Below, piece after piece: positions 16,013 through 25,907 of a stretch of DNA of 64,000 nt. The translations under genes were made by a program, and so were the position numbers. Source of the stretch: Endozoicomonas sp. 8E (lineage in GTDB: Bacteria > Pseudomonadota > Gammaproteobacteria > Pseudomonadales > Endozoicomonadaceae); the NCBI RefSeq assembly GCF_032883915.1, contig NZ_CP120717.1:3479697-3543696 (forward strand), given 5' to 3'. The notes beneath the pieces are model-generated. The model did not search any database, was not told the DNA's origin, and was given only the letters and a program-made list of their open reading frames with translations. Numbering within the stretch: position 1 is the stretch's first letter; every line of letters starts with the position of its first letter.

Positions 16013-16873
16013 ATGCACTATTTTGGGCTGGTTTTTCTGATTGTTTACTCTGGTTGCATTTTTGCATTAGATAGGCAAAAGCGATACACAGAACCCACTG
16101 AAGTTGTTGCACCTGGTTTGCTGCCTTGGGTTGTTAAAATGACAGATGCTAGTGGCACTTTCACTGGAGTATTGATTTCAGATAGACATATAGTAACGGT
16201 TGCTCACGCGTTAGATACTTTTTCTGATACTGACTGCCTTAAGGCTCATTTTAAAAATGCTTTGGCTCCATTCTCGGTTAGAGCAAGCAGATATATATTA
16301 CACTCGAAATTTGATTCTTCACGAATTATTTATAATTATGACTTTGCGATCATTGAACTGGATCAAAAAATATCTCTGGATGAGAAAGGTATAAAGCTAC
16401 CCTTAATCGATAATAAAACATATTTAACAAATGATTTATATAAAATTAATCCCATTTACGCTGTTGCTTATTCAGATCATGATGCCTTGGAGAAAGTGAT
16501 TCTGACATGGTTATCAGTCAAAAATTCTGTTTATGAGTTAAATTATGCTGGTTATGGAGAAGATGGCAATTCGGGAGGGCCTCTGTTCTACAGCATGAAC
16601 GATACTGCATATTTATTAGGATTACTTGACGCAAGCTCTGGCGTGGCTGGTGGCGTAATTATCTTCGAAGCCCTATCAAAATATCTTGATTTTATCGAAG
16701 ATAATACCAGTTTAAAAAAGTCTCAAAAAGATAATTGGAAGGACGTTATTTGTATTTTTGATATTACTGTTGGCATTGGAGCTGGTGTTGTTGGCACTCT
16801 TCTTGGAATAACAGCCATTTTATGTGTAAGTAAAAAACTCAAAGAAACCCGCTTGACAGGAGAAGCAATATAA
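16013..16873 (+). CDS. Exported trypsin-like serine protease with C-terminal membrane anchor
   Basis: The 286-residue protein has a signal peptide (FGLVFLIVYSGCIFA) and a trypsin-fold catalytic triad: H65 in VTVAHAL, D110 in NYDFAIIEL and S187 in GEDGNSGGPL. A single hydrophobic helix near the end (IGAGVVGTLLGITAILCV) followed by KKLKE would anchor it in a membrane with the protease outside the cytoplasm. The activation segment VVAPGLLPWVV replaces the usual IVGG start. The gene is strikingly AT-rich compared with its neighbours, a sign of transfer. It may process extracellular or host proteins; the substrate is unknown. Confidence 0.8.
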   Translation: MHYFGLVFLIVYSGCIFALDRQKRYTEPTEVVAPGLLPWVVKMTDASGTFTGVLISDRHIVTVAHALDTFSDTDCLKAHFKNALAPFSVRASRYILHSKFDSSRIIYNYDFAIIELDQKISLDEKGIKLPLIDNKTYLTNDLYKINPIYAVAYSDHDALEKVILTWLSVKNSVYELNYAGYGEDGNSGGPLFYSMNDTAYLLGLLDASSGVAGGVIIFEALSKYLDFIEDNTSLKKSQKDNWKDVICIFDITVGIGAGVVGTLLGITAILCVSKKLKETRLTGEAI

Positions 16874-16944
16874 TTGGGATAGGGTAGAGTCTCACAACTC
16901 TGCACCTCACTGACCAGGATCAATGCAGATTACCCAGGGATTAT

Positions 16945-17254
16945 GAGGGTGTCGCAAAACTCTCTCCAGCGTGGGAACGAGTTGACTCCCGTCATTCCCG
17001 ACTTCATTCTCGTCATTCCCGGCTTCATTCTCGTCGTTCCCGGCTTCATTCTCGGCATTCCCGACTTCATTCTCGTCATTCCCGCGAAGGCGGGAATCCA
17101 CACTGACTCACCACCAGAACCGTACTGCCCGGCGTCCCCCGGCCTTGTCATCCCCGAGAAGGCAGAGATCCACCGTTGGCGATGGATTCCCGCCTTCGCG
17201 GGAATGACGACCTCAGAGCATGGGAACGAGCTGTTGGAGTTTTGCGACACCCTC
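16945..17254. mobile_element. MITE-like element with 18-bp terminal inverted repeats and REP-type palindromes
   Basis: GAGGGTGTCGCAAAACTC at 16945-16962 is perfectly inverted at 17237-17254. Inside lie about four tandem 21-bp units (TTCATTCTCGTCATTCCCG type), then two facing copies of the palindrome ATTCCCGCGAAGGCGGGAAT flanking a 100-bp core. No transposase is encoded. Shorter versions of the same element lie in frame inside six of the giant genes from 34.5 kb on. Both strands contain open frames here, but they are by-products of the repeats. Confidence 0.85.
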
Positions 17255-17284
17255 TTCAGGGCGGGGTTCAGTGACAAGAAGTGA

Positions 17285-18847
17285 TTATCCAGTGACAGCA
17301 GACAATAAATGATTCCTTCGCAGTTCAGTGATTTTCACCATGCCATACTCGCTGGAGGTAATCACCTGGCTGCCATCAGCGCTAAAGGTGGCCGATGAGA
17401 GCCAGTCATCATCGACAATGGTGGCTTTTTCTGACCATGACCCATCATCTTGCTGGCCAATGATTTTCGCTGTTTTATCAATGCTGGCAGTCACAAGATG
17501 GCGGCCATCGGGGCTGAAGTTGGCTGATATGACGGAACTCTTATGGGAAAAGATGGCTTTTACTTTCCACGAGCCATTGGCTTTTCTGCGGTAAATTTTT
17601 ACTTTGTAATCGTAGCCGACAGTCACCAGATGGTGGTTATCGGTGCTGAATCTGGCTGATTTGACCGAGTGTTGAATGGTGGTATTTTTTTTCCATGATC
17701 CATTGGCCTTCTTGCCATAGATTTTCGCCTTCCGATCAAGAGTGTTGGTGATCAGATTGCCAGTGTCGGCGCTGAAGATGGCTGACAAGACGTTACTAAC
17801 ATGGGTAATGGTATCTTTTTCTTCCCATGATCCATCGTACTTTTGGCTATAGATTGTCACCGTGTTATCAGAGGCGGTTAATACATGGCAGCCATCGATG
17901 CTGAAAATGGCATCATAGAAAAAAGACTGATTGGGAAGGGTGGCCGTTAGCTCCCATGATCCATCGTTCTTTCGACTATGGATTTTAGCTGTATCATCCC
18001 AACTGGAGGTCAGGACATTTCGACCATTGCTGCTGAAGCTAGCTGATTTGACGATACCATTATGGTGAATGAGGGTGTTTGGCTTCCATGATTCATCACA
18101 ACTCAGATCATATATCTTCGCCGTACCATCCGAACTGGCGGTGACTAGATGATGACCATCGGGGCTGAAAATTGCTGATTTGATCCGTCCTTCATGGGGA
18201 ATGGTGGTTTTTTTTTCCCATGTTCCATCAGGCTTATGGCCGAAGATTTTTGCCGTATTGTCTCCATTGGCGGTCACCAGATAGCGGCTATCGGCACTGA
18301 GTGCGGCCGAGTAGACTACATTGATGCTTTCAATTCGGATGAGATCGTCAATGTTGGCTTTAGTAACCAATTCAAAGGTATCACATTCAGACATCAGCTT
18401 TGCCTTGGTGAAAAATAACAGACCAGGTAAATAAACACTCGTCGGCCGACGATCTGCGAGTGAATCGGCTAACGCTTTATTATTCGAAAATAACTCAAAC
18501 CATGCCCGGAGTTGATCCTTGTTTTTTGTACTGATGGTCATCCTTAGTTGATGCTGATGTGCTGAAGTAAACTGACGATACCAGGCTTTTGCCAGAGCAT
18601 TGTCTTGTTTGATAAGGTCGCGAAGACGGGTAGATACCTTTTGTAAACTGCGTATATCCCGAAGTTTCAAATGACAAAAAATCATGGAAAGTGTATCTGA
18701 GGCCAAATCCTGTAACGAAAGTTTTTGCTTTTCTTTCTTGTCAGCTATTGTGATAGACCTACCCTGATGGTTACCCGTTAATGCCAGCGCTCTGACTCTA
18801 GCTCGTGTCAGTGGAGGTTCAAAACCGGAATTATTGATTTCATGCAT
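17285..18847 (-). CDS. F-box/WD40 repeat protein 1 of 7
   Basis: The 520-residue protein starts at ATG 18847 behind AGGA. After a basic leader (LTRARVRALALTGN), an F-box occupies about residues 42-90: LSLQDLASDTLSMIFCHLKL, then IRSLQKVSTRLRDLI. A linker of about 85 residues follows, then eight WD40 blades of 40-45 residues such as IKSAIFSPDGHHLVTASSDG and TAKIYDL. F-box proteins bind SKP1 and bring substrates, held by the WD40 propeller, to eukaryotic SCF ubiquitin ligases. Bacteria lack this system, so a delivered effector is likely. No Sec signal is seen, which points to type III, IV or similar secretion. Compared with its paralogues the linker lacks about ten residues after ANID. Confidence 0.8.
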   Translation of the reverse strand: MHEINNSGFEPPLTRARVRALALTGNHQGRSITIADKKEKQKLSLQDLASDTLSMIFCHLKLRDIRSLQKVSTRLRDLIKQDNALAKAWYRQFTSAHQHQLRMTISTKNKDQLRAWFELFSNNKALADSLADRRPTSVYLPGLLFFTKAKLMSECDTFELVTKANIDDLIRIESINVVYSAALSADSRYLVTANGDNTAKIFGHKPDGTWEKKTTIPHEGRIKSAIFSPDGHHLVTASSDGTAKIYDLSCDESWKPNTLIHHNGIVKSASFSSNGRNVLTSSWDDTAKIHSRKNDGSWELTATLPNQSFFYDAIFSIDGCHVLTASDNTVTIYSQKYDGSWEEKDTITHVSNVLSAIFSADTGNLITNTLDRKAKIYGKKANGSWKKNTTIQHSVKSARFSTDNHHLVTVGYDYKVKIYRRKANGSWKVKAIFSHKSSVISANFSPDGRHLVTASIDKTAKIIGQQDDGSWSEKATIVDDDWLSSATFSADGSQVITSSEYGMVKITELRRNHLLSAVTG

Positions 18848-18951
18848 GTCTGGATCCTGCAGTGCTGGTGTTTATTCCCGATCATCAGGGAGGTTTAAAA
18901 ATTATTTAGTTAGTCAGAGACATTTCCAGAATGAAAGTTCATAACAGGCTG

Positions 18952-18966
18952 GTTAGTGAAACTAAC
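18952..18966. repeat. Inverted repeat in conserved F-box array spacers
   Basis: GTTAGT-GAA-ACTAAC lies in the roughly 150-bp spacer that recurs between the F-box genes. Further perfect copies are at 20751-20765, 22508-22522 and 24273-24287. The spacers at 25908-26056 and 27668-27816 have one mismatch (GTCAGT) and are identical to each other over nearly their whole length. The spacer is probably the promoter region of each gene. Confidence 0.7.
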
Positions 18967-18993
18967 AAAATGACTTTCGGTGCATGCAGGATC

Positions 18994-19038
18994 TTGTCAC
19001 AGAGATAGTTGTCACAGAGATAGTTGTCACAGAGATAG
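18994..19038. repeat. Three tandem copies of a 15-bp unit
   Basis: TTGTCACAGAGATAG occurs three times without gaps, directly next to the stop codon of F-box/WD40 gene 2 (TCA at 19039). The other spacers of the array have no such expansion. Confidence 0.85.
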
Positions 19039-20646
19039 TCACTCACTGACAGCAGACAATAAATGATTCCTTCGCAGTTCAGTGATTTTCACTATGCCAT
19101 CCTCGCTGGAGGTGATCACCTGGCTGCCGTCGGCGCTAAAGGTGGCCGATGAGAGCCAGTCATTATGAACAATGGTGGCTTTTTCTGACCATGAACCATC
19201 ATCCTGCTGACCAATGATTTTCGCCGTTTTGTCCCGGCTGGCAGTCACCAGATGGCGGCCATCAGGGCTGAAGGTGGCGGATGAGACCCAATCCTTATGG
19301 GAAAAGGTGGCTTTTTCTTTCCACGAGCCATTGGCTTTTCTGCCGTAAATTTTCACTATGCCACGGTCGCCGGTAGTCACTAGATGTCGGCTGTCGGGGC
19401 TGAAGGTGGCCGAGTTGACAGGTTCCCCTTGAGTGAAGGCACTTTCTTCCCATGATCCATCGGCCCTCTTGCCATAGATTTTCGCCCTGCCATCCACACC
19501 GGCAGTGGCCACATAGCTACTATCGGCGCTGAAGGTGGCTGAAATGACAAAACCAGTATGGGGAATGATATCTTTTTTTTCCCATGATCCATCGTCCTTC
19601 TGGCTATAGATTTTCAGTGTATTATCCAGACTGGCGGTTAACACATAGCGGCCATCGGTGCTGAAAGTGGCTGATTCGAGAGATCTGTAATGGGTAAGGA
19701 TGGCTGATAACACCCATGATCCATCATCCTTCTGGCTATGGATTTTCGCTGTCTTATCCAAACTGGCGGTCAGTACATGTCGACCATCGGTGCTGAAGGT
19801 GGCTGATTTGATGACCCCATTATGAATAATGGTGGTTTTTGGTTCCCGTGGTTCATCACACTCCAGATCATATATCTTCGCTCTGCAATTACTACTGACG
19901 GTTACCAGATGGTGACTATCGGGGCTGAAAATCGCTGATTTGACCGATCCTTCATGAGGAATGGTTGTTTTTATTTCCCATGATCCATCAGGCTTGTGGT
20001 CGTAGATTTTTGCCGTTCGGTCCCCATTGGCGGTGACCAGGTAACGGCCATTAGCACTGAGCGCTGCTGAGTTGACTTTATTGAGGAGTCTCACACCGAT
20101 TTGATCTTCAGCGTTGAGGTGGGCTGAGTTGGCTTTATAAGTTTTGTCAATCGTGGCTTTAGTGATTAATTCAAATGTTTCACATTTAGACATCAGCTCA
20201 GCCCTGGTGAAAAATAACAGCGCAGGTGAATAAACACCCCCGGGCCGGCGATCTATGAGCGCATTGACTAACGCCTGATCATTGGAAAACGGCTCAAACC
20301 ACGCACGGAGTTGATGCTCATTTTTTATAGCCATGGCCATCCTCAGTTGCTCCTGGTGCGGTGAAGAAAACTGGCGATACCAGCCTTTTGCCAGAGCGTT
20401 ATCTTGTTTGATAAGGTCGCGAAGACGGGTAGATACCATTTTTAAACTGCGAATATCCCGAAGGTTCAAATGGCAAAAAATCATGGAAAGTGTATCTGAG
20501 GCTAAATCTTGCAATGAAAGTTTTTGCTTTTCTTTCTTGTCAGCAACAGAGACGGACCTGCCTGCATTGTTACCCGTTAGTGCCAGCGCTCTGGCTCGAG
20601 CTCGCGTCAGTGGTGGCTCGTAACCGGAACTATTGATTCCATGCAT
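19039..20646 (-). CDS. F-box/WD40 repeat protein 2 of 7
   Basis: A full-length member of 535 residues from ATG 20646; a TTG five codons earlier is possible, but the AGGA favours the ATG. The F-box reads SLQDLASDTLSMIFCHLNL. Eight blades can be counted by their openings: VNSAAL, VKSAIF, IKSATF, LESATF, VISATF, VNSATF, VSSATF and LSSATF. The last two blades are nearly identical to those of genes 1, 6 and 7. The blades end in KIY or KIH instead of the WD pair. Blade 3 (SLDKTAKIHSQKDDGSW) and blade 4 (SLDNTLKIYSQKDDGSW) look like a recent internal duplication. Confidence 0.8.
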   Translation of the reverse strand: MHGINSSGYEPPLTRARARALALTGNNAGRSVSVADKKEKQKLSLQDLASDTLSMIFCHLNLRDIRSLKMVSTRLRDLIKQDNALAKGWYRQFSSPHQEQLRMAMAIKNEHQLRAWFEPFSNDQALVNALIDRRPGGVYSPALLFFTRAELMSKCETFELITKATIDKTYKANSAHLNAEDQIGVRLLNKVNSAALSANGRYLVTANGDRTAKIYDHKPDGSWEIKTTIPHEGSVKSAIFSPDSHHLVTVSSNCRAKIYDLECDEPREPKTTIIHNGVIKSATFSTDGRHVLTASLDKTAKIHSQKDDGSWVLSAILTHYRSLESATFSTDGRYVLTASLDNTLKIYSQKDDGSWEKKDIIPHTGFVISATFSADSSYVATAGVDGRAKIYGKRADGSWEESAFTQGEPVNSATFSPDSRHLVTTGDRGIVKIYGRKANGSWKEKATFSHKDWVSSATFSPDGRHLVTASRDKTAKIIGQQDDGSWSEKATIVHNDWLSSATFSADGSQVITSSEDGIVKITELRRNHLLSAVSE

Positions 20647-20795
20647 GTCTGGATCCTGCAAAACTGGTGTTTATTTCTGATCACCAGGGAGGGTTAAAAA
20701 TTATTTAGTTAGTCAGAGACATTTCCAGAATGAAAGTTCATAACAGGCTGGTTAGTGAAACTAACAAAATGACTTTCAGTGTCTGCAGGTTGGTT

Positions 20796-22403
20796 TCACT
20801 CAGTGACAACAGACCATGAATGATACCTTCGCAGTTCAATGATTTTTACTATGCCATCCTCGCTGGAGGTGATCACCTGGCTGCCATCGGCGTTAAAGGT
20901 GGCCGATGTGACCACGACATCATGGACAATGGTGGCTTTTTCTGACCATGACCCATCATCCTGCTGACCAATGATTTTCACCGTTTTTTTATGGTAGGCA
21001 TTAGTCAGAACATGGCGGCCATCAGGGCTGAAGGCGGCTGATTCGATCAGAAATTTATGAGAAAAGCTGGCCCTTTCTTCCCATAAGCCACTGGCTTTTC
21101 TGCTACAAATTTTCACTGTGCCATCCTCGCTGGCAGTCACCAGATGGCGGCTATCGGGGCTGAAGGTGGCCAGGTTGACGGTATTCCAGTGTTGAGTGAC
21201 GGTATTTTCTTTCCATGATCCATCGGATTGCTTCTCGTAGATTTTCGCCTTGCAATCCTCACTGGCGGAGACCACATAACGACCATCGGCGCTGAAGCTG
21301 GCTGACAGGACAGGCCCATTATGAGGGATGGCATCTTTTTCTTCCCATAATCCACCGTCCTTCTTGCTATAGACTCGCGCCATCTTATCGCTACAGGCGG
21401 TTACCAGGTGGCAGCCATCTGTACTGAAATTGGCTGAATAGACAGAAGTCCTGGGAAGGGTAGCTGTTAACTCCCATGATTGATCCTCCTTTTGGCTATG
21501 GATTTTCACTACAGTATCCAAACCGGCGGTCACCAAATGCTGACTATCGGCGCTGAAGCTGACTGATGTGATCCAACCACGATGGGAAATGGTGATGTTT
21601 GGTTCCCACGATTTATTGCACCTGTGAATATATATCTTCTGCCCGTGACTCCCAATGGTGGTCACAATATGTTGACTATCCGGGCTGAAAATTACTTTTC
21701 TGAGCCTTCCGGTATGGGGAATATTGGTTTTTTTTTCCCATGTTCCATCAGCCTTGCAGCGGAAGATGTTTGCTGTATCGTCACCATTGGCGGTGACCAG
21801 ATAGCGACCGTCAGCACTGATTACGACAGAGTGGAGACTACTGAGGCGAAACATACGCATGTGCTCGTCAAAGCTGGCGGTCGAGTTGGCTTTATAAGTT
21901 TTGTCGATGGCGGCTTTAGTGACTAATTCAAAGGTATCACATTTAGACATCAGCTCAGTTTTGGTGAAGAATAACAGACCTGGTAAATAAAAACCCTCCG
22001 TTCGGTGATCTGCGAATGAATTGACTAACGCCTGATCATTCGAAAACGACTCAAACCACGCACGAATTTGATTCTCGTTTTTTGTAGCCATGGCCATCCT
22101 CAGTTGCTCCTGGTGCGATGAAGAAAACTGCCGATACCAGGCTTTTGCCAGTGCGTTATCTTGCTTGATAACGTCGTGAAGACGGGTAGACACCATTTGT
22201 AAACTGCGAATATCCCGAAGTTTCAAATGGCAAAAAATCATGGAAAGTGTATCTAAGTCTAAATCTTGCAATGAAAGTTTCTGCTTTTCTTTGTTGTCAG
22301 CAACAGAGACGGACCTGCCCGCATTGTTACCCGATAGTGCCAGCGCTCTGGTTCGAGCTCGCGTCAGTGGTGGTTCAAAACCGGAACTATTGACTCCATG
22401 CAT
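20796..22403 (-). CDS. F-box/WD40 repeat protein 3 of 7
   Basis: The 535-residue member starts at ATG 22403. The F-box is SLQDLDLDTLSMIFCHLKL. This is the most diverged propeller in the array: blade 2 contains TTIGSHGQKIYIHRCNKSW and loses the usual TASxDGTAKIY, and blade 7 has a two-residue insertion (NAYHKKTVKI). The end reads LRRYHSWSVVTE. Spacer length to gene 2 is about 150 bp with the conserved inverted repeat GTTAGT-GAA-ACTAAC. Divergence limited to the propeller while the F-box is conserved suggests that substrate choice is what varies. Confidence 0.8.
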   Translation of the reverse strand: MHGVNSSGFEPPLTRARTRALALSGNNAGRSVSVADNKEKQKLSLQDLDLDTLSMIFCHLKLRDIRSLQMVSTRLHDVIKQDNALAKAWYRQFSSSHQEQLRMAMATKNENQIRAWFESFSNDQALVNSFADHRTEGFYLPGLLFFTKTELMSKCDTFELVTKAAIDKTYKANSTASFDEHMRMFRLSSLHSVVISADGRYLVTANGDDTANIFRCKADGTWEKKTNIPHTGRLRKVIFSPDSQHIVTTIGSHGQKIYIHRCNKSWEPNITISHRGWITSVSFSADSQHLVTAGLDTVVKIHSQKEDQSWELTATLPRTSVYSANFSTDGCHLVTACSDKMARVYSKKDGGLWEEKDAIPHNGPVLSASFSADGRYVVSASEDCKAKIYEKQSDGSWKENTVTQHWNTVNLATFSPDSRHLVTASEDGTVKICSRKASGLWEERASFSHKFLIESAAFSPDGRHVLTNAYHKKTVKIIGQQDDGSWSEKATIVHDVVVTSATFNADGSQVITSSEDGIVKIIELRRYHSWSVVTE

Positions 22404-22552
22404 GTCTGGATCCTGCAAAACTGGTGTTTATTCTTGATCACCGGGGAGGGTTAAAAATTATTTAATTAGTCAGAGACATTTCCAGAATGAAAGTTCATAA
22501 CAGGCTGGTTAGTGAAACTAACAAAATGACTTTCCGTGCCTGCAAAATGGTG

Positions 22553-24168
22553 TCACTCAGTGACAGCAGACCATGAATGTTTCCATCGCAGTTCAGTGAT
22601 TTTTACTATACCGTCCCGACTGGAGGTGACCACCTGGCTGCCATCGGCGCTAAAGGTGGCCGATGAGATCCAGTCATCATGGGCGATGTTGGCTTTTTCT
22701 GACCATGACCCATCATGCTGCTGACCAATGATTTTCACCGTTTTCCTGTAGCTGGCAATAGTCACTATATGGAGACCATCAGGACTGAAGGTGGCTGATG
22801 TGACCCAACCAGTGTGGAGAAAGGTGGTTTTTTCTGCCCATAAGCCATTGGCTTTCAGGCCGTAGATTTTTAATGTGCCATCATTGCTGGCAGTTACTAC
22901 GTGGCGGCCATCGAGGCTGAAGGTGGCAGAGTTGACTCTTTTCCTGTGTTCAATGATGGTATTTTCTTCCCAGGATCCATCGGCCCTCTTGCCATAGATT
23001 TTCGCCTTGCCATCCAGACTGGCGGTGACCACATAGCTACCATCGGCGTTGAAGGTGGCTGACATGACAGCTCTATCATGGGGAATGACACCTTTTTTTC
23101 CCATGATCCATCGCCCTTCTGGCTAAGTATTTTCGCCTTCTTATGCTGACAGACGGTCACCACATGGCAGCCATCGGTGCTGAAAGTGACTGAATGGACA
23201 AACTCGTTATGGGGAAGGGTAAGGGTGGCCGTTAATTCCCATGATCCATCATCTTTCTGGCTATGGATTTTCGCTGTGCCATCCCAACTGGCGGTCACCA
23301 CATGTCGACTATCGGAACTGAAAGCGGCTGATATGACCAGATAACCATGGGAAATGGTGGTGTTTGATTCCCATGATTCATTGCACCCCCGATCATAGAT
23401 TTTCGCAGTGTGATCTCCACTGGCGGTGACTACATGGTGGCTATCGGGGCTGAAAATTGCTGATTTGACCCATCCTTCATGAGGAATGGTTGTTTTTATT
23501 TCCCATGATCCATCAGGCTTGTGGCCGTAGATTTTTGCCGTCAGGTCTGCATTGGTGGTGACCAGATAGCGGCCATCAGCACTGAGGGTCGCTGAGTTGA
23601 CTTCATTGTCCTGACTCATACGGATGCGATCGTTTAATGAGGTGGTTGAGTCAGCTTTATAAGTTTTGTCAATGGTGGCTTTTGTGACTAATTCAAAGGT
23701 TTCACATTTAGACATCAGCTCAGCCCTGGTGAAAAATAACACAGCAGGTGAATAAACACTCATCGGCTGGCGATTTGTGAGTAACTCGACTGACGCTTTA
23801 TCATTCGAAAATGACTCAAACCATGCACGAAGTTGATCCTTGTTTTTTGTGCTGATGGCCATCCTTAATTGATGCTGATGTGCTGAAGTAAACTGGCGAT
23901 ACCAAGCTTTTGCCAGAGCGTTATCTTGTTTGATAACGTCACGAAGACGGGTAGATACCTTTTCTAAACTGCGAATATCCCGAAGTTTCAGATGGCAAAA
24001 AATCATGGAAAGTGTATCTGAGGCTAAATCTTGCAATGAAAGTTGTTGTTTTTCTTTCGTGTCAGCTGCAGAGACGGACCTGCCCGCACGGCTACCCGTT
24101 AGTGCCAGCGCTCTGGCTCGAGCTCGCGTCAGTGGTGGTTCATAACCGGAACTATTGATTCCATGCAT
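22553..24168 (-). pseudogene. F-box/WD40 repeat protein 4 of 7, frameshifted at poly-A
   Basis: The F-box and first five blades are read from ATG 24168 to GSWEKK. At the A7 run (T7 on the plus strand, 23093-23099) one A is missing relative to the paralogue at 19570, and the frame turns into FPMIELSCQ. The rest of the propeller resumes in the next frame as GVIPHDRAVMSATF and runs to 22553. Translated without slippage it gives about 423 residues with a junk tail. It may be a real mutation, a slippery site restoring the frame in some molecules, or a sequencing error in a homopolymer. Blade 5 also has an extra TL (ATLTLPHNEF). Confidence 0.75.
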
Positions 24169-24317
24169 GTCTGGATCCTGCAAAGCTGGTGTTTATTCTT
24201 GATCACCAGGGAGGGTTAAAAATTATTTGGTTAGTCAGAGACATTTCCAGAATGAAAGTTCATAACAGGCTGGTTAGTGAAACTAACAAAATGACTTTCA
24301 GTGTCTGCAGATTGGTG

Positions 24318-25907
24318 TCACTCAGTGACAGCAGACCATGAATGATTCCTTCGCAGTTCAGTGATTTTTACTATACCGTCCCGACTGGAGGTGATCACCT
24401 GGCTGCCATCAGCGCTAAAGGTGGCCGATGAGAGTCGGTCATCATGGACAATGGTGGCTTTTTCTGACCATGACCCATCATCTCGCTGACCCATAATTTT
24501 CGCCGTTTTATCAACGCTGGCAGTCACCAGATGGCGGCCATCAGGGCTGAAGTTGGCTGATATGACAAAACCCTTATGAGAAAAGGTGGTTTTTACTTGC
24601 CACAAGCCATTGGCTTTTCTGCTGTAAATTTTTACTTTGCATTCGTAGCCGAGAGTCACCAGATGGCGGCTATCGGTGCTGAATCTTGCCGAATTGATCG
24701 AGTGGTGAATGGTGGTATTTTTTTGCCATGATCCATCGGCCTTCTTGTCGTAGATAATCGCCTTCCGTCCAAGACCGGTGGTGACCACACTGCCAGTGTC
24801 GCCGCTGAAGGTGGCAGACAAGATACCACCAACATAGGTAATGGTATCTTTTTCTTCCCATGATCCATCGTCCTTCTGGCTATGGATGGTCACCGTGATA
24901 TCAGAGGTGGTTAATACATGGCAGCCATCGATGCTGAAAATGGGTGGATGGAGATAATCGTTATGGGGAAGGGTGGCCGTTAACTCCCATGATCCATCGT
25001 TCTTCAGGCTATGGATTTTCGCTGTGACCCTACTGGAGGTCACGATATATCGACCATTGCAGCTGAAGGTAGCTGAATTGACGGCACGATTATGGTGAAT
25101 GAGGGTGTTTGGCTCCCATGAGTCATCACAGCTCAGACCATATATCTTCGCCGTACCATCCGAACTGGCGGTGACTAGATGACAACCATCGGGGCTGAAA
25201 ATCGCAGATTCGACCCCACCGTCATGGGGAATGGTGGTTTTTTTTTCCCATGTTCCATCAGGCTTATGGCCGTAGATTTTTGCCGTATTGTCTCCATCGA
25301 CGGTCACCAGATAGCGGCCATCGGCACTGAGTTCGGCCGAGTGGACTGTATAGATGCGTCTAATTCGGATGAGATCGTCAATGCTGTTGTCGTCTTTATA
25401 ATTTTTGTCAATGGTGGCTGTAGTGACTAATTCAAAGGTGTCACATTCAGACATCAGCTTAGCCTTGGTGAAAAATAACAGACCAGGTGAATAAAGACCC
25501 GTCGGCCGACAATCTGTGAGTGACTCAACTAACGCTTTATTATTCGAAAATGACTCAAACCACGCACGGAGTTGATCCTTGTTTTTTGTAATGAGGGCCA
25601 TCCTCAGTTGCTGCTGATGGGCTGAAGTAAACTGGCGATACCAAGCTTTTGCCAGAGCGTTATCTTGCTTGACAAGGTCGCGAAGGCGGGTAGATACCTT
25701 TTGTAAACTGCGAATATCCCGAAGTTTCAAATGGCAAAAAATCATGGAAAGTGTATCTGAGTCTAAATCTTGCAGTTTAAGTTTTTGCTTTTTTTTCTTG
25801 CCAGCTGCAGAAACGGACCTGCCCGCATTGTTACCCGTTAGTGGCAGTGCTCTGGCCTGAGCTCGCGTCAGTGGTTTTTCAAAAGCGGAATTATTGATTC
25901 CATGCAT
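24318..25907 (-). CDS. F-box/WD40 repeat protein 5 of 7
   Basis: The 529-residue member starts at ATG 25907. The leader is FEKPLTRAQARALPLTGN, slightly different from the others, and the F-box is KLQDLDSDTLSMIFCHLKL. Its propeller resembles that of gene 1 blade by blade (DSWEPNTLIHHN, HSINSARFSTDSRHLVTLGY), so genes 1, 5 and 7 form one subgroup and 2, 4 and 6 another. Several blades are one residue short (SSRVTAKIH, TSDITVTIH). It should act as the others do, as an SCF substrate receptor mimic; this is inferred from domains only. Confidence 0.8.
   Translation of the reverse strand: MHGINNSAFEKPLTRAQARALPLTGNNAGRSVSAAGKKKKQKLKLQDLDSDTLSMIFCHLKLRDIRSLQKVSTRLRDLVKQDNALAKAWYRQFTSAHQQQLRMALITKNKDQLRAWFESFSNNKALVESLTDCRPTGLYSPGLLFFTKAKLMSECDTFELVTTATIDKNYKDDNSIDDLIRIRRIYTVHSAELSADGRYLVTVDGDNTAKIYGHKPDGTWEKKTTIPHDGGVESAIFSPDGCHLVTASSDGTAKIYGLSCDDSWEPNTLIHHNRAVNSATFSCNGRYIVTSSRVTAKIHSLKNDGSWELTATLPHNDYLHPPIFSIDGCHVLTTSDITVTIHSQKDDGSWEEKDTITYVGGILSATFSGDTGSVVTTGLGRKAIIYDKKADGSWQKNTTIHHSINSARFSTDSRHLVTLGYECKVKIYSRKANGLWQVKTTFSHKGFVISANFSPDGRHLVTASVDKTAKIMGQRDDGSWSEKATIVHDDRLSSATFSADGSQVITSSRDGIVKITELRRNHSWSAVTE

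Noticed and set aside
16945-17254. CRISPR array
   Set aside because: The 21-bp units are directly tandem without unique spacers, the larger palindrome occurs as two facing copies, and no cas gene is present.
16943-17284. Open frames on both strands through the MITE (113 and 115 codons)
   Set aside because: They are composed of the palindromic and 21-bp repeats, with no ribosome binding site. The coding use of this element is only evident inside the E genes.
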